A stretch of 64,000 nt of DNA from CAZMNY01 sp964567745 (GTDB taxonomy: Bacteria > Planctomycetota > Planctomycetia > Pirellulales > Pirellulaceae): the NCBI GenBank assembly GCA_964567745.1, contig CAZMNY010000027.1:57980-121979 (forward strand), written 5' to 3'. Positions 53,708-62,887 of the stretch are shown in pieces. Positions within the stretch are counted from its first letter, which is position 1, and each line of letters begins with the position of its first letter. Position numbers and translations under genes: made by a program. The notes under the pieces are model-generated. The model was given only the letters and a program-made list of their open reading frames with translations. It did no database searches and was not told where the DNA came from.

Positions 53708-56587
53708 ATGACCCAACACGGACGGACCCAGCGAACCGATGAACCGCAGTCGACGATTCCGCCTCGCCAGCGCAGATCGCACTGGGGATGCATCGCGACT
53801 TTCGCGTCGCTGATAATGTTGATGCTCGTCGCGACTTGGAATTCGCCTGAGTCGGTCGGCGCCGACTCGGTGCCGATTGCGGCCGGTTCAATCTCGAAAC
53901 TGACTGTCCACCCGCCGTCGATTGTTATCGATCGAGCCAGAGACATATCTCACATAATTGTGACCGGCCACGACGCCGCTGGTCGCCAGCAAGACCTGAC
54001 TCGAGGGGCCAAGTTCACGAGCTCCGACAACAAAGTCGCGACGGTCGACAACGGCGTCGTAAAGCCTCACGCCAACGGGAAGGCAACGATTCAAGTCTCA
54101 GCGGGAGACAAGACGGTTTCGATTCCGGTCGAGGTGGTGCGGTATGACGTTCACCAGCCGGTATCGTTCGCGTTCGACACGCTCCCCGCGCTGTCCAAAC
54201 AAGGTTGCAACTCGGGGGCCTGCCATGGGTCGCCGAGCGGCAAGGGTGGGTTTCGTTTGTCGCTGCGCGCGTTTGACCCGACCATCGATCAGTTGACTCT
54301 GATTCGCGAAGACTTTGGCCGCCGCACGAATGCTCTCAATCCAGCCGACAGCCTGCTGCTTCTCAAGCCGTTGATGCGAGTGCCGCACGGCGGAGGGATG
54401 AAGTTGAGAACGGACGATCCCGCATATCGCGTGCTCGCCGATTGGATCGCTGAGGGGTGTGCGTCCGAAAAGCCTGGTGAAGCCAAGTGTGTCGGAATTG
54501 AGGTCTTTCCGCCAAGCGGCCGAGTGCTCGAAGCGCCTGCCCACAAACAGCAACTCCGCGTGACCGCCAAGTTTTCTGACGGCTCGGTCCGCGACGTGAC
54601 GGAATTCGCGGTCTTCTCTAGTTCAGACGGCGAAGTCGCCGCTGTCGATCGAAACGGTTTGGTGATCGGCGCCGACCGCGGTGAATCGGCAATCGTTGTT
54701 CGCTACTTGGAGTTTATCGAGTCGACGTTTATCACGTTCGTCAAAGATGTCGAGGGTTACGTTTGGTCGAAACCGCCTGTCAACAACTACATCGACACCC
54801 ATGTGCACGCGAAGTTGAAACAACTGAAGTACCTGCCATCGGCGACTTCGACCGACGACGAGTTTCTTCGCCGTGTCTATTTGGATGTGATTGGCGTTCT
54901 TCCGACGATTGAGGAAGTCCAAAAGTTTCTCGCTGACAAATCGCCCAACAAGCGAGCGGCGTTAATCGACGAATTGCTTGAGCGTCCCGAGTTCGCCAAG
55001 TTCTGGACTTTGAAGTGGGGCGATCTCTTGCGGATGACTAAAGGGCAAGTTGGTCCTGACGGCGTGTACAAGTACCACCGATGGGTCGAGCGCGCGGTGG
55101 CGTCGAACATGCCTTACGACGAGTTTGCTCGAGAATTGTTGACCGCATCAGGTAGCACGCTGCAGTCTCCGGCTGCCAATTTTTACCGGACGGCCAGCGA
55201 CGCCAATGACTGTGTGGAAACGATTTCCCAAGTGTTTCTCGGAGCGCGACTTCAGTGCGCGAAGTGTCACAATCATCCGTTCGAACGATGGACGCAGGAC
55301 AATTACTACGGGATGGCCGCGTTCTTCAATCGAGTCCAGCGGCAGACGACGGCGCGGCCCAATGAGGTATTCATTTGGGCGAGCAGCAGCGGGGAAGTGA
55401 CTCAGCCCAGGACGGGCCAAACAATGAAGCCTTGGCTGCCCGGAAAAGGATCGCAAGACGAAGTCGATCCAGACGACCGCCGCCAGACGTTCGCCGACTG
55501 GCTAACTCAGCCAGAGAATCCCTACTTCGCCAAAATCGAGGTCAACCGAATTTGGAGCCACTTGCTCGGTCGCGGTATTGTCGATCCGCCGGATGATTTT
55601 CGCGAATCAAATCCGCCCTCCAACGCAGCTCTTCTCGACGCCTTGGCAAAAGATTTTGTGGAAAAGCGATTCGACCGCGAGCATGTCATTCGCACGATTC
55701 TCAACAGCCGGACTTATCAATCTAGTTTTCGACCCAATGCGTTTAACGTGGACGATCGAAAGTACTCTTCGCATTACCAGCCAAGACTTCTAGCGGCCGA
55801 GCAGTTGCTTGACGCGATCTGCCACGTCACCAACATTTCGGAGACGTTTGCTGCTCTGCCGCCCGGAACAAAAGCGACTCAGATTCCCGCTCCCGATCTC
55901 GTCTCGCACGAGTTTCTGAAAATCTTCGGCCAACCCGAACGGCAGACGGTCTGTCTTTGCGAACGCTCGTCCGAGTCGAACTTGGGCATGGCGATTCAGT
56001 TCTTTAATGGTCCGTTGATCTACAACAAAATTCGCAACGAGCAGAATCGCTTTCGAAAGATGATTGCGGCAAGCGTTGATGATCGAAAAATCGTGACTCA
56101 ACTTCACTTGGCCGCCGTCTGTCGCGAGCCGACGGAGAAGGAATGGCTCGCCTGCTTGGCTCACGTTTCCATCAAAGCGACCGAGGTCGCTTCTGCGAAC
56201 AAGCAGATTGACGCTGAGGTGGCGGCCATCCGGCAAAAGGAATCGGCATTGCGTGCCGGCATCCGAGCTGGGTTGTTGGCGAAGAAGTTGAGTGCGGCGC
56301 CGGAAGCGTTTCGAGCCGACCTTGCCGCAGCCCTGAAAACGCCCAAAGAAAAACGCAGCGAGGTGCAAGCCTATCTTGTTGGCAAGTTGGGGCCGCTGGT
56401 CGTTGTCACCGACGCCAATGTGGAGACGGCGCTGACTGCCGAGCAGAAGAAATCGCTGGCAGCCGATGCCAAGCGGGCCGCCGAGTTGGCAGGTAGCAAG
56501 AAGACGGCCAGTGACAGTCGGTTGATTGCGTTGGAGGATATCTGCTGGGCGCTGTTGAACACCAATGAGTTTCTCTTTAATCACTAG
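53708..56587 (+). CDS. DUF1549/DUF1553 protein with Big_2-like domain
   Basis: A 959-residue planctomycete-type protein. A membrane anchor or signal lies near 26-42 (CIATFASLIMLMLVATW). A Big_2-like domain follows at about 65-145 (DLTRGAKFTSSDNKVATVDNGVV). CNSGACHGSPSGKGGFRLSLR near 161-180 is an atypical CxxxxCH heme-like motif. DUF1549 is marked by FLRRVYLDVIGVLPTIEEV near 383-401 and ALIDELLERPEFAKFWTLKWGDLLR. CAKCHNHPFERWTQDNYYG near 516-534 is a true CxxCH. DUF1553 closes the chain (VNRIWSHLLGRGIVDPPDDF, ALLNTNEFLFNH). A charged helical insert is near 840-930. Probably a periplasmic redox or polysaccharide-related protein; role unproven. Confidence 0.9.
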   Translation: MTQHGRTQRTDEPQSTIPPRQRRSHWGCIATFASLIMLMLVATWNSPESVGADSVPIAAGSISKLTVHPPSIVIDRARDISHIIVTGHDAAGRQQDLTRGAKFTSSDNKVATVDNGVVKPHANGKATIQVSAGDKTVSIPVEVVRYDVHQPVSFAFDTLPALSKQGCNSGACHGSPSGKGGFRLSLRAFDPTIDQLTLIREDFGRRTNALNPADSLLLLKPLMRVPHGGGMKLRTDDPAYRVLADWIAEGCASEKPGEAKCVGIEVFPPSGRVLEAPAHKQQLRVTAKFSDGSVRDVTEFAVFSSSDGEVAAVDRNGLVIGADRGESAIVVRYLEFIESTFITFVKDVEGYVWSKPPVNNYIDTHVHAKLKQLKYLPSATSTDDEFLRRVYLDVIGVLPTIEEVQKFLADKSPNKRAALIDELLERPEFAKFWTLKWGDLLRMTKGQVGPDGVYKYHRWVERAVASNMPYDEFARELLTASGSTLQSPAANFYRTASDANDCVETISQVFLGARLQCAKCHNHPFERWTQDNYYGMAAFFNRVQRQTTARPNEVFIWASSSGEVTQPRTGQTMKPWLPGKGSQDEVDPDDRRQTFADWLTQPENPYFAKIEVNRIWSHLLGRGIVDPPDDFRESNPPSNAALLDALAKDFVEKRFDREHVIRTILNSRTYQSSFRPNAFNVDDRKYSSHYQPRLLAAEQLLDAICHVTNISETFAALPPGTKATQIPAPDLVSHEFLKIFGQPERQTVCLCERSSESNLGMAIQFFNGPLIYNKIRNEQNRFRKMIAASVDDRKIVTQLHLAAVCREPTEKEWLACLAHVSIKATEVASANKQIDAEVAAIRQKESALRAGIRAGLLAKKLSAAPEAFRADLAAALKTPKEKRSEVQAYLVGKLGPLVVVTDANVETALTAEQKKSLAADAKRAAELAGSKKTASDSRLIALEDICWALLNTNEFLFNH

Positions 56588-56688
56588 GCCCTGATCGTTA
56601 GCAGGCCTAGTCACCAGACAGGGCGACGACCGTTTTTTTGGACACAAGCACTCTTGGTTTTTGAATTTTGGAGCCGGAACGGACCATC

Positions 56689-58047
56689 ATGATTTGCAGA
56701 CAGCAAGTTTCGTTTCTGATTTTGTGGCTCGCCGCTTTGGCAGCCGTAAACGTCGCGCACGGCGAGCCGGTCAGTTTTCGCCGCGATGTCGCTCCGATTC
56801 TCCGCGATCATTGCTTGGCGTGTCACGGCCCAAAGAAGGCGGAAGGAGGCTATCGAGTCGATTCGTACGAGCGGTCGATCGGGGAAGGCGATTCAGGCGC
56901 TGCCGCGTTTGTCGCCAAGGGCTTGGACGATAGCGAATCTTTTCGCCGTATTGTGTCGGACGATGTCGAGGAACGCATGCCGCTCGAAGGAGATCCGCTA
57001 CCCAAGAAGCAGATCGATTTGTTGAAACGTTGGATCGAAGAGGGTGCTTCGTTCGACGGAAAGGATCCGAAGGCCAGCCTGACCACCATCATTCCCGCTC
57101 CGACTCACCCCTCGGCGCCGGAAAAATATTCATCGGTGCTGCCGATTACCGCGCTTCAGTTTGGAGCCGACGGTCGTGAGCTCTACGTGGGCGGCTATCA
57201 CGAGTTGACCGTTTGGAATCCGGCGGACGGCAAGTTGATCCGGCGCATCGGAAATGTTGGCGAGCGAACGTTCGCGATCGACTTGAGTCCTGACAACAAG
57301 CTGCTTGCCGTAGCGTGCGGCGCTCCGGGCCGGCATGGCGAAGTGCGAGTGTTCGACGCGGCCAAAGGCGAACTCAAGTCGGTCCTAGGCTTATCGGCCG
57401 ATGTCGTACTTGATGTTTGCTTCAGCCCCGACGGCAAACGACTCGCGGCCACGTCAGCTGAGAGCAATTTGCGAGTGTTTGAGGTGGCGAGCGGAAAACT
57501 CTCTTTGGAGATCACCAGCCATTCCGATTGGGTGACGTCGGCAGCGTGGAGTCCCGATGGGAAGAAGATCGCGACGTCCAGTCGAGACAAGACGGCCAAG
57601 GTGTTCGACGCCAAAACGGGCGAACTGTCCGCCACCTATTCAGGGCATGGGAACACGGTGCAAGGAGTGGCCTTTCACCCGGACGGTGCCCAAGTCTATT
57701 CCTCGGGCGCCGATCGCAAGCTGCATCGCTGGAAGATCGCGGATGGCAAAAAGGCCGCGGAAGCGAAGTTTGGCAACGAGGCGTTCAAGATTCCGAAGCA
57801 AGGCGCATCGATGTTTGTGGCCTCAGCCGACAAAGTCGTGCGGCAGTTCGACTCGAAGTCGCAGAAGGAAATCAAACAGTTCAAAGGGCACAGCGATTGG
57901 GCGATCTCGGTCGATTCACACGCTGGCGTTAAGAGAGTCGCCTCGGGCGGATTCGATGGCAGAGTCATCGTCTGGAACGTCGAGGATGGAAAAACCGTAA
58001 TTGCGTTTACCGCCGCGCCGGGGCTCGATTCGCAGAACAAGAATTAG
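56689..58047 (+). CDS. Exported c-type cytochrome-WD40 repeat protein
   Basis: A 452-residue exported protein. The signal peptide is residues 1-24. A planctomycete cytochrome C-like (PSC) domain has the heme motif CLACHGPKKAEGGYRVDSY near 43-61 and MPLEGDPLPKKQIDLLKRWIEEGASF near 100-125. Seven WD40-like repeats follow, for example VLDVCFSPDGKRLAATSAESNLRVFE, WVTSAAWSPDGKKIATSSRDKTAKVFD and HGNTVQGVAFHPDGAQVYSSGADRKLHRW, probably forming one propeller. I take ATG at 56689, not the TTG at 56668. It follows the DUF1549 gene by 101 bases and fits the same transcript. Confidence 0.9.
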   Translation: MICRQQVSFLILWLAALAAVNVAHGEPVSFRRDVAPILRDHCLACHGPKKAEGGYRVDSYERSIGEGDSGAAAFVAKGLDDSESFRRIVSDDVEERMPLEGDPLPKKQIDLLKRWIEEGASFDGKDPKASLTTIIPAPTHPSAPEKYSSVLPITALQFGADGRELYVGGYHELTVWNPADGKLIRRIGNVGERTFAIDLSPDNKLLAVACGAPGRHGEVRVFDAAKGELKSVLGLSADVVLDVCFSPDGKRLAATSAESNLRVFEVASGKLSLEITSHSDWVTSAAWSPDGKKIATSSRDKTAKVFDAKTGELSATYSGHGNTVQGVAFHPDGAQVYSSGADRKLHRWKIADGKKAAEAKFGNEAFKIPKQGASMFVASADKVVRQFDSKSQKEIKQFKGHSDWAISVDSHAGVKRVASGGFDGRVIVWNVEDGKTVIAFTAAPGLDSQNKN

Positions 58048-58072
58048 GCTGTCAGACAGCGCGGAGATCTAC

Positions 58073-58690
58073 TTGACGCTTATCGACGGACCGGCGCGCT
58101 CGCGTGCGACTGTCATTCTCGCGCATGGCGCCGGCGCTCCCATGGACTCGCCGTTCATGGACTTCATGGCCAGCGAGCTCGCCGAGAAGAAACTGCGGGT
58201 TGTTCGATTCGAGTTTCCCTATATGCAGAAACGTCGAGGGCCGGACGGGAAAAAACGGCCACCCGATCGCGCGCCCGTTTTGCGTGAAGCTTGGCTCGAG
58301 ATCATCAAGGCTCAGGGCAAGCGCCGAGTCGTGATTGGCGGCAAGTCGATGGGCGGGCGAATCGCCAGTTTGGTCGCGGACGAAGCTGTGACTCTTGGTC
58401 TGGTCTGCCTCGGCTATCCGTTTCACCCCATCGGCAAGCCCAACAAACTGCGTGTCGAACACTTGCAGTCGATCGAGACGCCGACTCTCATTCTTCAAGG
58501 CGAGCGCGACCCGTTTGGCAATCTGGCCGACGTGGCGACTTATTCACTTTCAACACAAGTCTCTGTCGATTGGCTGCCCGACGGGGACCACAGCTTCAAG
58601 CCTCGCAAGAGTTCCGGCCACACGGAAGAAGAAAACTGGACGACCGTCGTTGAGCGACTTGCCAATTTCGTCGACGAGTTATTGGCGTGA
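58073..58690 (+). CDS. Alpha/beta hydrolase (KANL3/Tex30-like)
   Basis: A 205-residue serine hydrolase of the KANL3/Tex30 type. HGAGAPMDSPFMDFMASEL near 19-37 is the family hallmark, followed by RFEFPYMQKRR. The nucleophile elbow is GGKSMGGRIAS near 93-103. TLILQGERDPFGNLADV carries the acid and DGDHSFKPRKSSG the His. The frame runs upstream into the cytochrome-WD40 gene; I choose TTG at 58073, with GGAG 6 bases upstream, because homologues start just before this strand. It lies 25 bases after that gene, so it is probably in the same operon. The substrate is unknown. Confidence 0.8.
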   Translation: MTLIDGPARSRATVILAHGAGAPMDSPFMDFMASELAEKKLRVVRFEFPYMQKRRGPDGKKRPPDRAPVLREAWLEIIKAQGKRRVVIGGKSMGGRIASLVADEAVTLGLVCLGYPFHPIGKPNKLRVEHLQSIETPTLILQGERDPFGNLADVATYSLSTQVSVDWLPDGDHSFKPRKSSGHTEEENWTTVVERLANFVDELLA

Positions 58691-58827
58691 ATGGCTAGGT
58701 TGATCCGGCGAGCTAGAACGTCGTAGCCGGCAACGACCGTGCGTTGCGCTCGATCATCTCCACACGGCGCTCGCTGGCTGATATGATCGAGCGATTGCTA
58801 ACAACGCTTTGACGGGAGATGTGAACC

Positions 58828-59799
58828 GTGCTTGCCGGCGAGATTTACGACGAACAAAAAGTCCGCTTGATTGAGATTGATGAGCCCACTCTGCCTTCCG
58901 ATTCGACGGGGGAGATCGTCTTCGAACCTCAGCTCGCCTGTCTCTGCGGCTCGGACCTCACCTACTTTCAGAAAACGTATCCCGAGTTCGATCCGAAGGT
59001 CGGCCAATCGCTCCATGAGATGATCGGCACGGTGAAGGCCACCAGCGGCAATCGATTCCAGGTAGGCGATAAAGTGCTTTGCGTGCCCGTCAAGCACTTG
59101 GGGCTCTGGGAGCGATTCCGGATTTCTGAAACTCGAGCGATTCCGGTCGACCCGCGAGCGTCGGACATCGAACAGGTTTTGGCGCAGCCACTCGGCACTG
59201 TTGTCTGCGCGCTCCGCAAAGTGCCTCACCTAATCGACCTCAACGTCGCCGTCGTCGGGCAGGGTCCGATGGGACAGTTGTTCTGCGCCGCACTTCGAAA
59301 CGTCGGAGCGCGCAACATCATCGCGATCGACACCGATGCTCAGCGGTTGGAAACAAGCAAGATCATGGGCGCCAATCATGTTGTCGACGCATCCGCCGGG
59401 CAGACCATCGAAGCGGTCAAAGAAGCCAACGGAGGAAACCTGGTCGACCTTGTCGTCGAGGTTGTGGGACACCGCGAACAGACGCTCAACTTGTGTTCCG
59501 ACCTATGTCGTCAGGACGGCGAGATTCTATTCTTCGGGGTTCCCCCACAACAGCTCGATGGCGTCGAGTGGGGCCCATTGTTCTGGAAGAACATTAACGT
59601 CCGCACAACAGTTGGGCCCGACTTCGAACGCGATTTTCCTCTCGCCATGCGGTGGATCGCGGAGAAGCGAATCGACGTCAATCCAATCGTGACTCACCAC
59701 TACAAGCTCGACGAAATCCAGCCCGCCTTCGACACCTTCTTCAACCATCAAGACGGCGCGCTCAAGGTTTTTGTCGAGTATCCGAGTTACGGGTCGTAA
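58828..59799 (+). CDS. Zinc-type MDR alcohol dehydrogenase-like protein
   Basis: A 323-residue medium-chain dehydrogenase/reductase. The GroES-like domain has ACLCGSDLTYFQ near 36-47, with the catalytic zinc Cys, and HEMIGTV near 63-69. The Rossmann motif is VVGQGPMGQLFCAALR near 138-153, followed by IIAIDTDAQRLETSKIMGANHVVD, which favours NAD through its Asp. The four-Cys structural zinc loop is missing and the chain is about 25 residues short of typical ADH. GTG start at 58828 with GGGAG about 9 bases upstream. It is the last plus-strand gene before the repeat region. Substrate unknown; a sugar alcohol or diol is plausible for the family. Confidence 0.82.
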   Translation: MLAGEIYDEQKVRLIEIDEPTLPSDSTGEIVFEPQLACLCGSDLTYFQKTYPEFDPKVGQSLHEMIGTVKATSGNRFQVGDKVLCVPVKHLGLWERFRISETRAIPVDPRASDIEQVLAQPLGTVVCALRKVPHLIDLNVAVVGQGPMGQLFCAALRNVGARNIIAIDTDAQRLETSKIMGANHVVDASAGQTIEAVKEANGGNLVDLVVEVVGHREQTLNLCSDLCRQDGEILFFGVPPQQLDGVEWGPLFWKNINVRTTVGPDFERDFPLAMRWIAEKRIDVNPIVTHHYKLDEIQPAFDTFFNHQDGALKVFVEYPSYGS

Positions 59800-60062
59800 T
59801 GATTCGGTCGATTTCTTTCCACAAAACTCAAACGGAAACGCAGGGGCTGCTTAGCGTTGAATCTCGCTCACCGAACGAGCAAGCTCGTTGGGGTCGTGTT
59901 TGAGTTGGCCCGCCGGTTAGCCGCTGATCTTGTTCACCGAACGAGCAAGCTCGTTGGGGTCGTGTTTGAGTTGGCCCGCCGGTTAGCCGCTGATCTTGTT
60001 CACCGAACGAGCAAGCTCGTTTGTGCGTCAAACGTAAACCCGACGTTGCTTGTCACCGACCG
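59800..60062. other. Intergenic region after the MDR gene
   Basis: 263 bases that hold the tandem repeat listed separately and little else. The palindromic core in each unit may end transcription of the MDR gene. Confidence 0.5.
59869..60021. repeat. 66-bp tandem repeat with internal palindrome
   Basis: Two perfect 66-bp units start at 59869 and 59935, and a third copy of 21 bases starts at 60001. Each unit opens with CACCGAACGAGCAAGCTCGT, in which AACGAGC and GCTCGTT pair over a 2-base loop. Because 66 is a multiple of 3, two frames stay open across the array, but I regard those as artefacts. It lies between the MDR gene and the decayed WD40-type gene. Confidence 0.9.
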
Positions 60063-61685
60063 TTAGGGAAATCCGCCCCGGCCAGGTATTCCGCCTCGAC
60101 CTGGGAATCCGCCGCCGGGCAGTCCGCCACGGCCTGGGAACCCGCCGCTTTGACCGGGAAATCCGCCTCGTCCTGGGAATGAACCGCCGGGTCCGAAGCC
60201 GCCAGTGGGGCCAGTACGGCTGGGCGGTTTCGACTTGGCTCGTTCTCGCGCGGCGTCTTCCGCCTTCTTCCGTTCTTCTGGTGAGATCCGTGGACCTTCG
60301 CCTTTGAGAGTCAAATCGGCTTCGCCTGAAAGCGTTTGAACCATGTCGCGAAAGACGTATCGAGGCATCGTCACGTCGATGATATTTCCGTTCGCCAGCA
60401 GGCCCTCGACTGATCGCAGCATCTCGGAACGGAGCTCGCCTTGAGCGTTGTTCGATTTGACGAGCCCTATGCCTCACATCGTAACGACTCGACTCTGCTC
60501 CCAAACGACTTTGCGAGCCGCGTCGGTCAGGGTCAGCTTACAGGTGACTTTTCCCTGATTGAATGTCGAACCGCCAGTGGGGCGGCCGCCGAACCTGCCG
60601 AAGGGCGACGTCGAGCCCTGCGTGAGCTGTTCGCCCGTGCTGCCTCGAGTTGTTGTCAGCGTCAGCGCTACCTGAGGATTCTGTTGGTCAATAGCGTAGC
60701 CAATGGCCTCGAGTCGGTCTGAGATGCCTTTGCGAACCTGGTCTGCAGTGAGTTTTTGCAAACTGGCGTTGAGTTGCACGTAGACGCCGACTCGCATGCC
60801 GGGATAGAGCGCAAGTTGCTCCTCGAGCGAATTGAATTCGGATGCGCCCGTCACGACGGTGCCGGGAATCGTCAGGGCGTTGATGTGCAACGCGCCCGTC
60901 GACGATTCGTATGGAGCGCAGTACCATTGCCGTCCGTCGAAGCTGTTCGCCAAGTGCTTTCCGAATTTCAAATTGTAGCGCCAGATGACCGCTCGGCGAT
61001 CGAGATTGACGAGGTATCGATTGTCAATCAGCAGGTGGTCATCACCGCGATAGCCCATACCGCGAACGACGTTAAATGACGATCCGCTGAAAACGCCTGG
61101 GTGAATCGGGAAGTTATGACCAAGTGAACCGTCGCTGAGCGACCATCGGGCGAGCGTCTTGTCGGGGCCGTTGTCGATAACCGCGGCAATTTCACTTCCG
61201 TCATGTCGAAACGCGGCGCAGATCGCCTTGACCCCGTTGGGCGGCGTCTGCAATTCGCCGACGCATTCACCGGACAACAGGTTGTAGATCCGCAGCGAAT
61301 CGTTCTGGCTCGAGAAGACGTACTTACGAGCACCAGAGAGTGCGAGCGGCAAGCCGAAGTCATCAAATATGTACTCAGCCTTGCACTCGGGAATTTGCCA
61401 CATGATCAACTTGCCGCGCCCATTGATGGTGGCGATGTGGTCGTTGTCGACGAATCGAGCCCATTGAACGATTTGAGCGCCCTTGTCTTTCTCGTCGGCG
61501 TAAGGGCACCACGCACAGATGTGCTTTTTGCCTGTGGAAACGACGTCGAGGCGGTCAAATCCGATCCCCGATCCCTCGAAGATATTCGTCTTCGCGATTC
61601 GCTTTGAGAGTACTCCGACGAGCACTTGCGTTCCGTCGAGATTCGCGTCGGCGCCGGCCTCTTTAATTTCGACAACGGCTCGCAC
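60063..61685 (-). pseudogene. Decayed WD40-like repeat gene with an in-frame TGA
   Basis: One minus-strand frame of 540 codons is broken by a single TGA at 60474-60476. Before it: WD-like blades (QIVQWARFVDNDHIATINGRGKLIMWQIPEC, LPLALSGARKYVFSSQNDSLRIYNL, DKTLARWSLSDGSLG) then a beta domain ending VVWEQSRVVTM. After it, in the same frame: GIGLVKSNNAQGELRSEMLR, VTMPRYVFRDMV, and a Gly/Pro-rich tail with GGFPGRGG-type repeats. CGA to TGA is the simplest change. The N-terminus also looks missing: the frame opens at a GTG in mid-domain and a stop lies just upstream. In planctomycetes such proteins are usually larger and exported. Most likely a pseudogene; readthrough is less likely. Confidence 0.7.
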
Positions 61686-61896
61686 ATGATCATCTGGGAC
61701 ATGGATTCAGGCCTACCTCGAACGAGGTTTTGCCTGACTGGCCTCTCATTCGCCAGGTTTTCGCGACCCCCCAACGGTACCCGCCTTTCGGGTTGTCGGC
61801 AAGTTGAAAAAACGTCGGCAGCGGAGTTGCGCGGCGGTTGCCGCAGCAGGTTGGGCGTGGGAAAATCCGGGAAAACATGTACCCGAGGAGCAATCC

Positions 61897-62826
61897 ATGG
61901 TGCCGTCCAAGCCTGACTTTCCGCGCTGTCAGATCGTGCCGCTGCCCGACCAACGCGCGTCATTTCAAATTGACGGTCGCGAGAAGACGCGGTGGATCTT
62001 TACCGGCGCCCATCCTCGGCCCTGTTTTTTCCCGCTCAACGGCCCGTCCGGCGAATCGCTGACTCGAATGGGCCACCCCGGCGCGCCGAATCATGACCAC
62101 CACCAAAGCGTCTGGTTTGCGCACAATAAAGTGCTCGGTATCGATTTCTGGAGCAACAACTCCACTGCGAGAATCGAACAAACCGAGTGGCTCGCCTACC
62201 AGGACGGAGATGACGAAGCCGTGATGGGTGTCAAGCTCGCTTGGCGTGACGGCCACGAGCCTCGACCGCTACTGGAACAGGAACTTGTCGTCGCGATCGC
62301 TCCGCTGAACGACGAACAATGGACCATGGAGTTGCAGTCCCGTTTCACGCCGTCCTCCGAGACGCTTGAGTTTCAAAAGACCAACTTCGGATTCTTTGCT
62401 GTTCGAGTGGCGAAGCGAATCGCCGAGTTCTTCGGATCGGGAACACTCACCAACAGCAAAGGGGCGACGGGCGAGCGGGCGATATTCGGAAAGCCTTCGC
62501 GGTGGATGGACTACAGCGGGCCAGCGCGAGACGGCGGGACCGAAGGCGTGAGCTATCTCGATCATTCTTCCAATCCTGGCCAACCGATGCGCTGGCATGT
62601 TCGCGAGGACGGTTGGATGGGCGCGTCGCCGTGCATGCTGGAGCCTCTGCAAACATCAAGAACGAAGCCGCTAATTCTACGTCATATGTTGTTCTTACAT
62701 CGCGGCGGCGCCGACGCGAAACGAATCAACGAACAGGCTGCTCGCTTTGTCGAATCCCAACCGTGGGAAGTCGTCAAGCCAACCACGCGGCACACGCACG
62801 CGGTGATTAGACGAGTATCGTCGTGA
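61897..62826 (+). CDS. DUF6807 (PmoA-family) protein
   Basis: A 309-residue protein of the DUF6807 group, often labelled methane oxygenase PmoA although it has no link to the membrane enzyme. Hallmarks: RPCFFPLNGPSGESLTRMGHPG near 47-68, PNHDHHQSVWFAHNKVLGIDFW near 70-91, and later FFAVRVAKRIAEFFGSG, WMDYSGP and SRTKPLILRHMLFLHRGG. The His-rich HDHHQS segment may bind metal or sugar. No signal peptide at this start. ATG at 61897 with GAGGAG 6 bases upstream. It is divergent from the decayed WD40 gene and is followed by an HpcH/HpaI aldolase gene. Role unknown; often near sugar-utilisation genes in planctomycetes. Confidence 0.88.
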   Translation: MVPSKPDFPRCQIVPLPDQRASFQIDGREKTRWIFTGAHPRPCFFPLNGPSGESLTRMGHPGAPNHDHHQSVWFAHNKVLGIDFWSNNSTARIEQTEWLAYQDGDDEAVMGVKLAWRDGHEPRPLLEQELVVAIAPLNDEQWTMELQSRFTPSSETLEFQKTNFGFFAVRVAKRIAEFFGSGTLTNSKGATGERAIFGKPSRWMDYSGPARDGGTEGVSYLDHSSNPGQPMRWHVREDGWMGASPCMLEPLQTSRTKPLILRHMLFLHRGGADAKRINEQAARFVESQPWEVVKPTTRHTHAVIRRVSS

Positions 62827-62887
62827 CCGCTTCGGAAGATGAAAAACCAAGACAGACCTACGCCAAGAAAGAGAATAGGATTTGAGC

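Noticed and set aside
59869..60021. CRISPR array
   Set aside because: Units are identical over all 66 bp without unique spacers, and no cas genes are present.
59857..60066. Small proteins encoded across the 66-bp repeats
   Set aside because: The frames are open only because the repeat length is a multiple of three; both strands are open and neither has a start signal.
60474..60476. Selenocysteine codon
   Set aside because: No convincing SECIS-like hairpin follows the TGA, and the position is not one where a redox residue is expected. A nonsense change is simpler.
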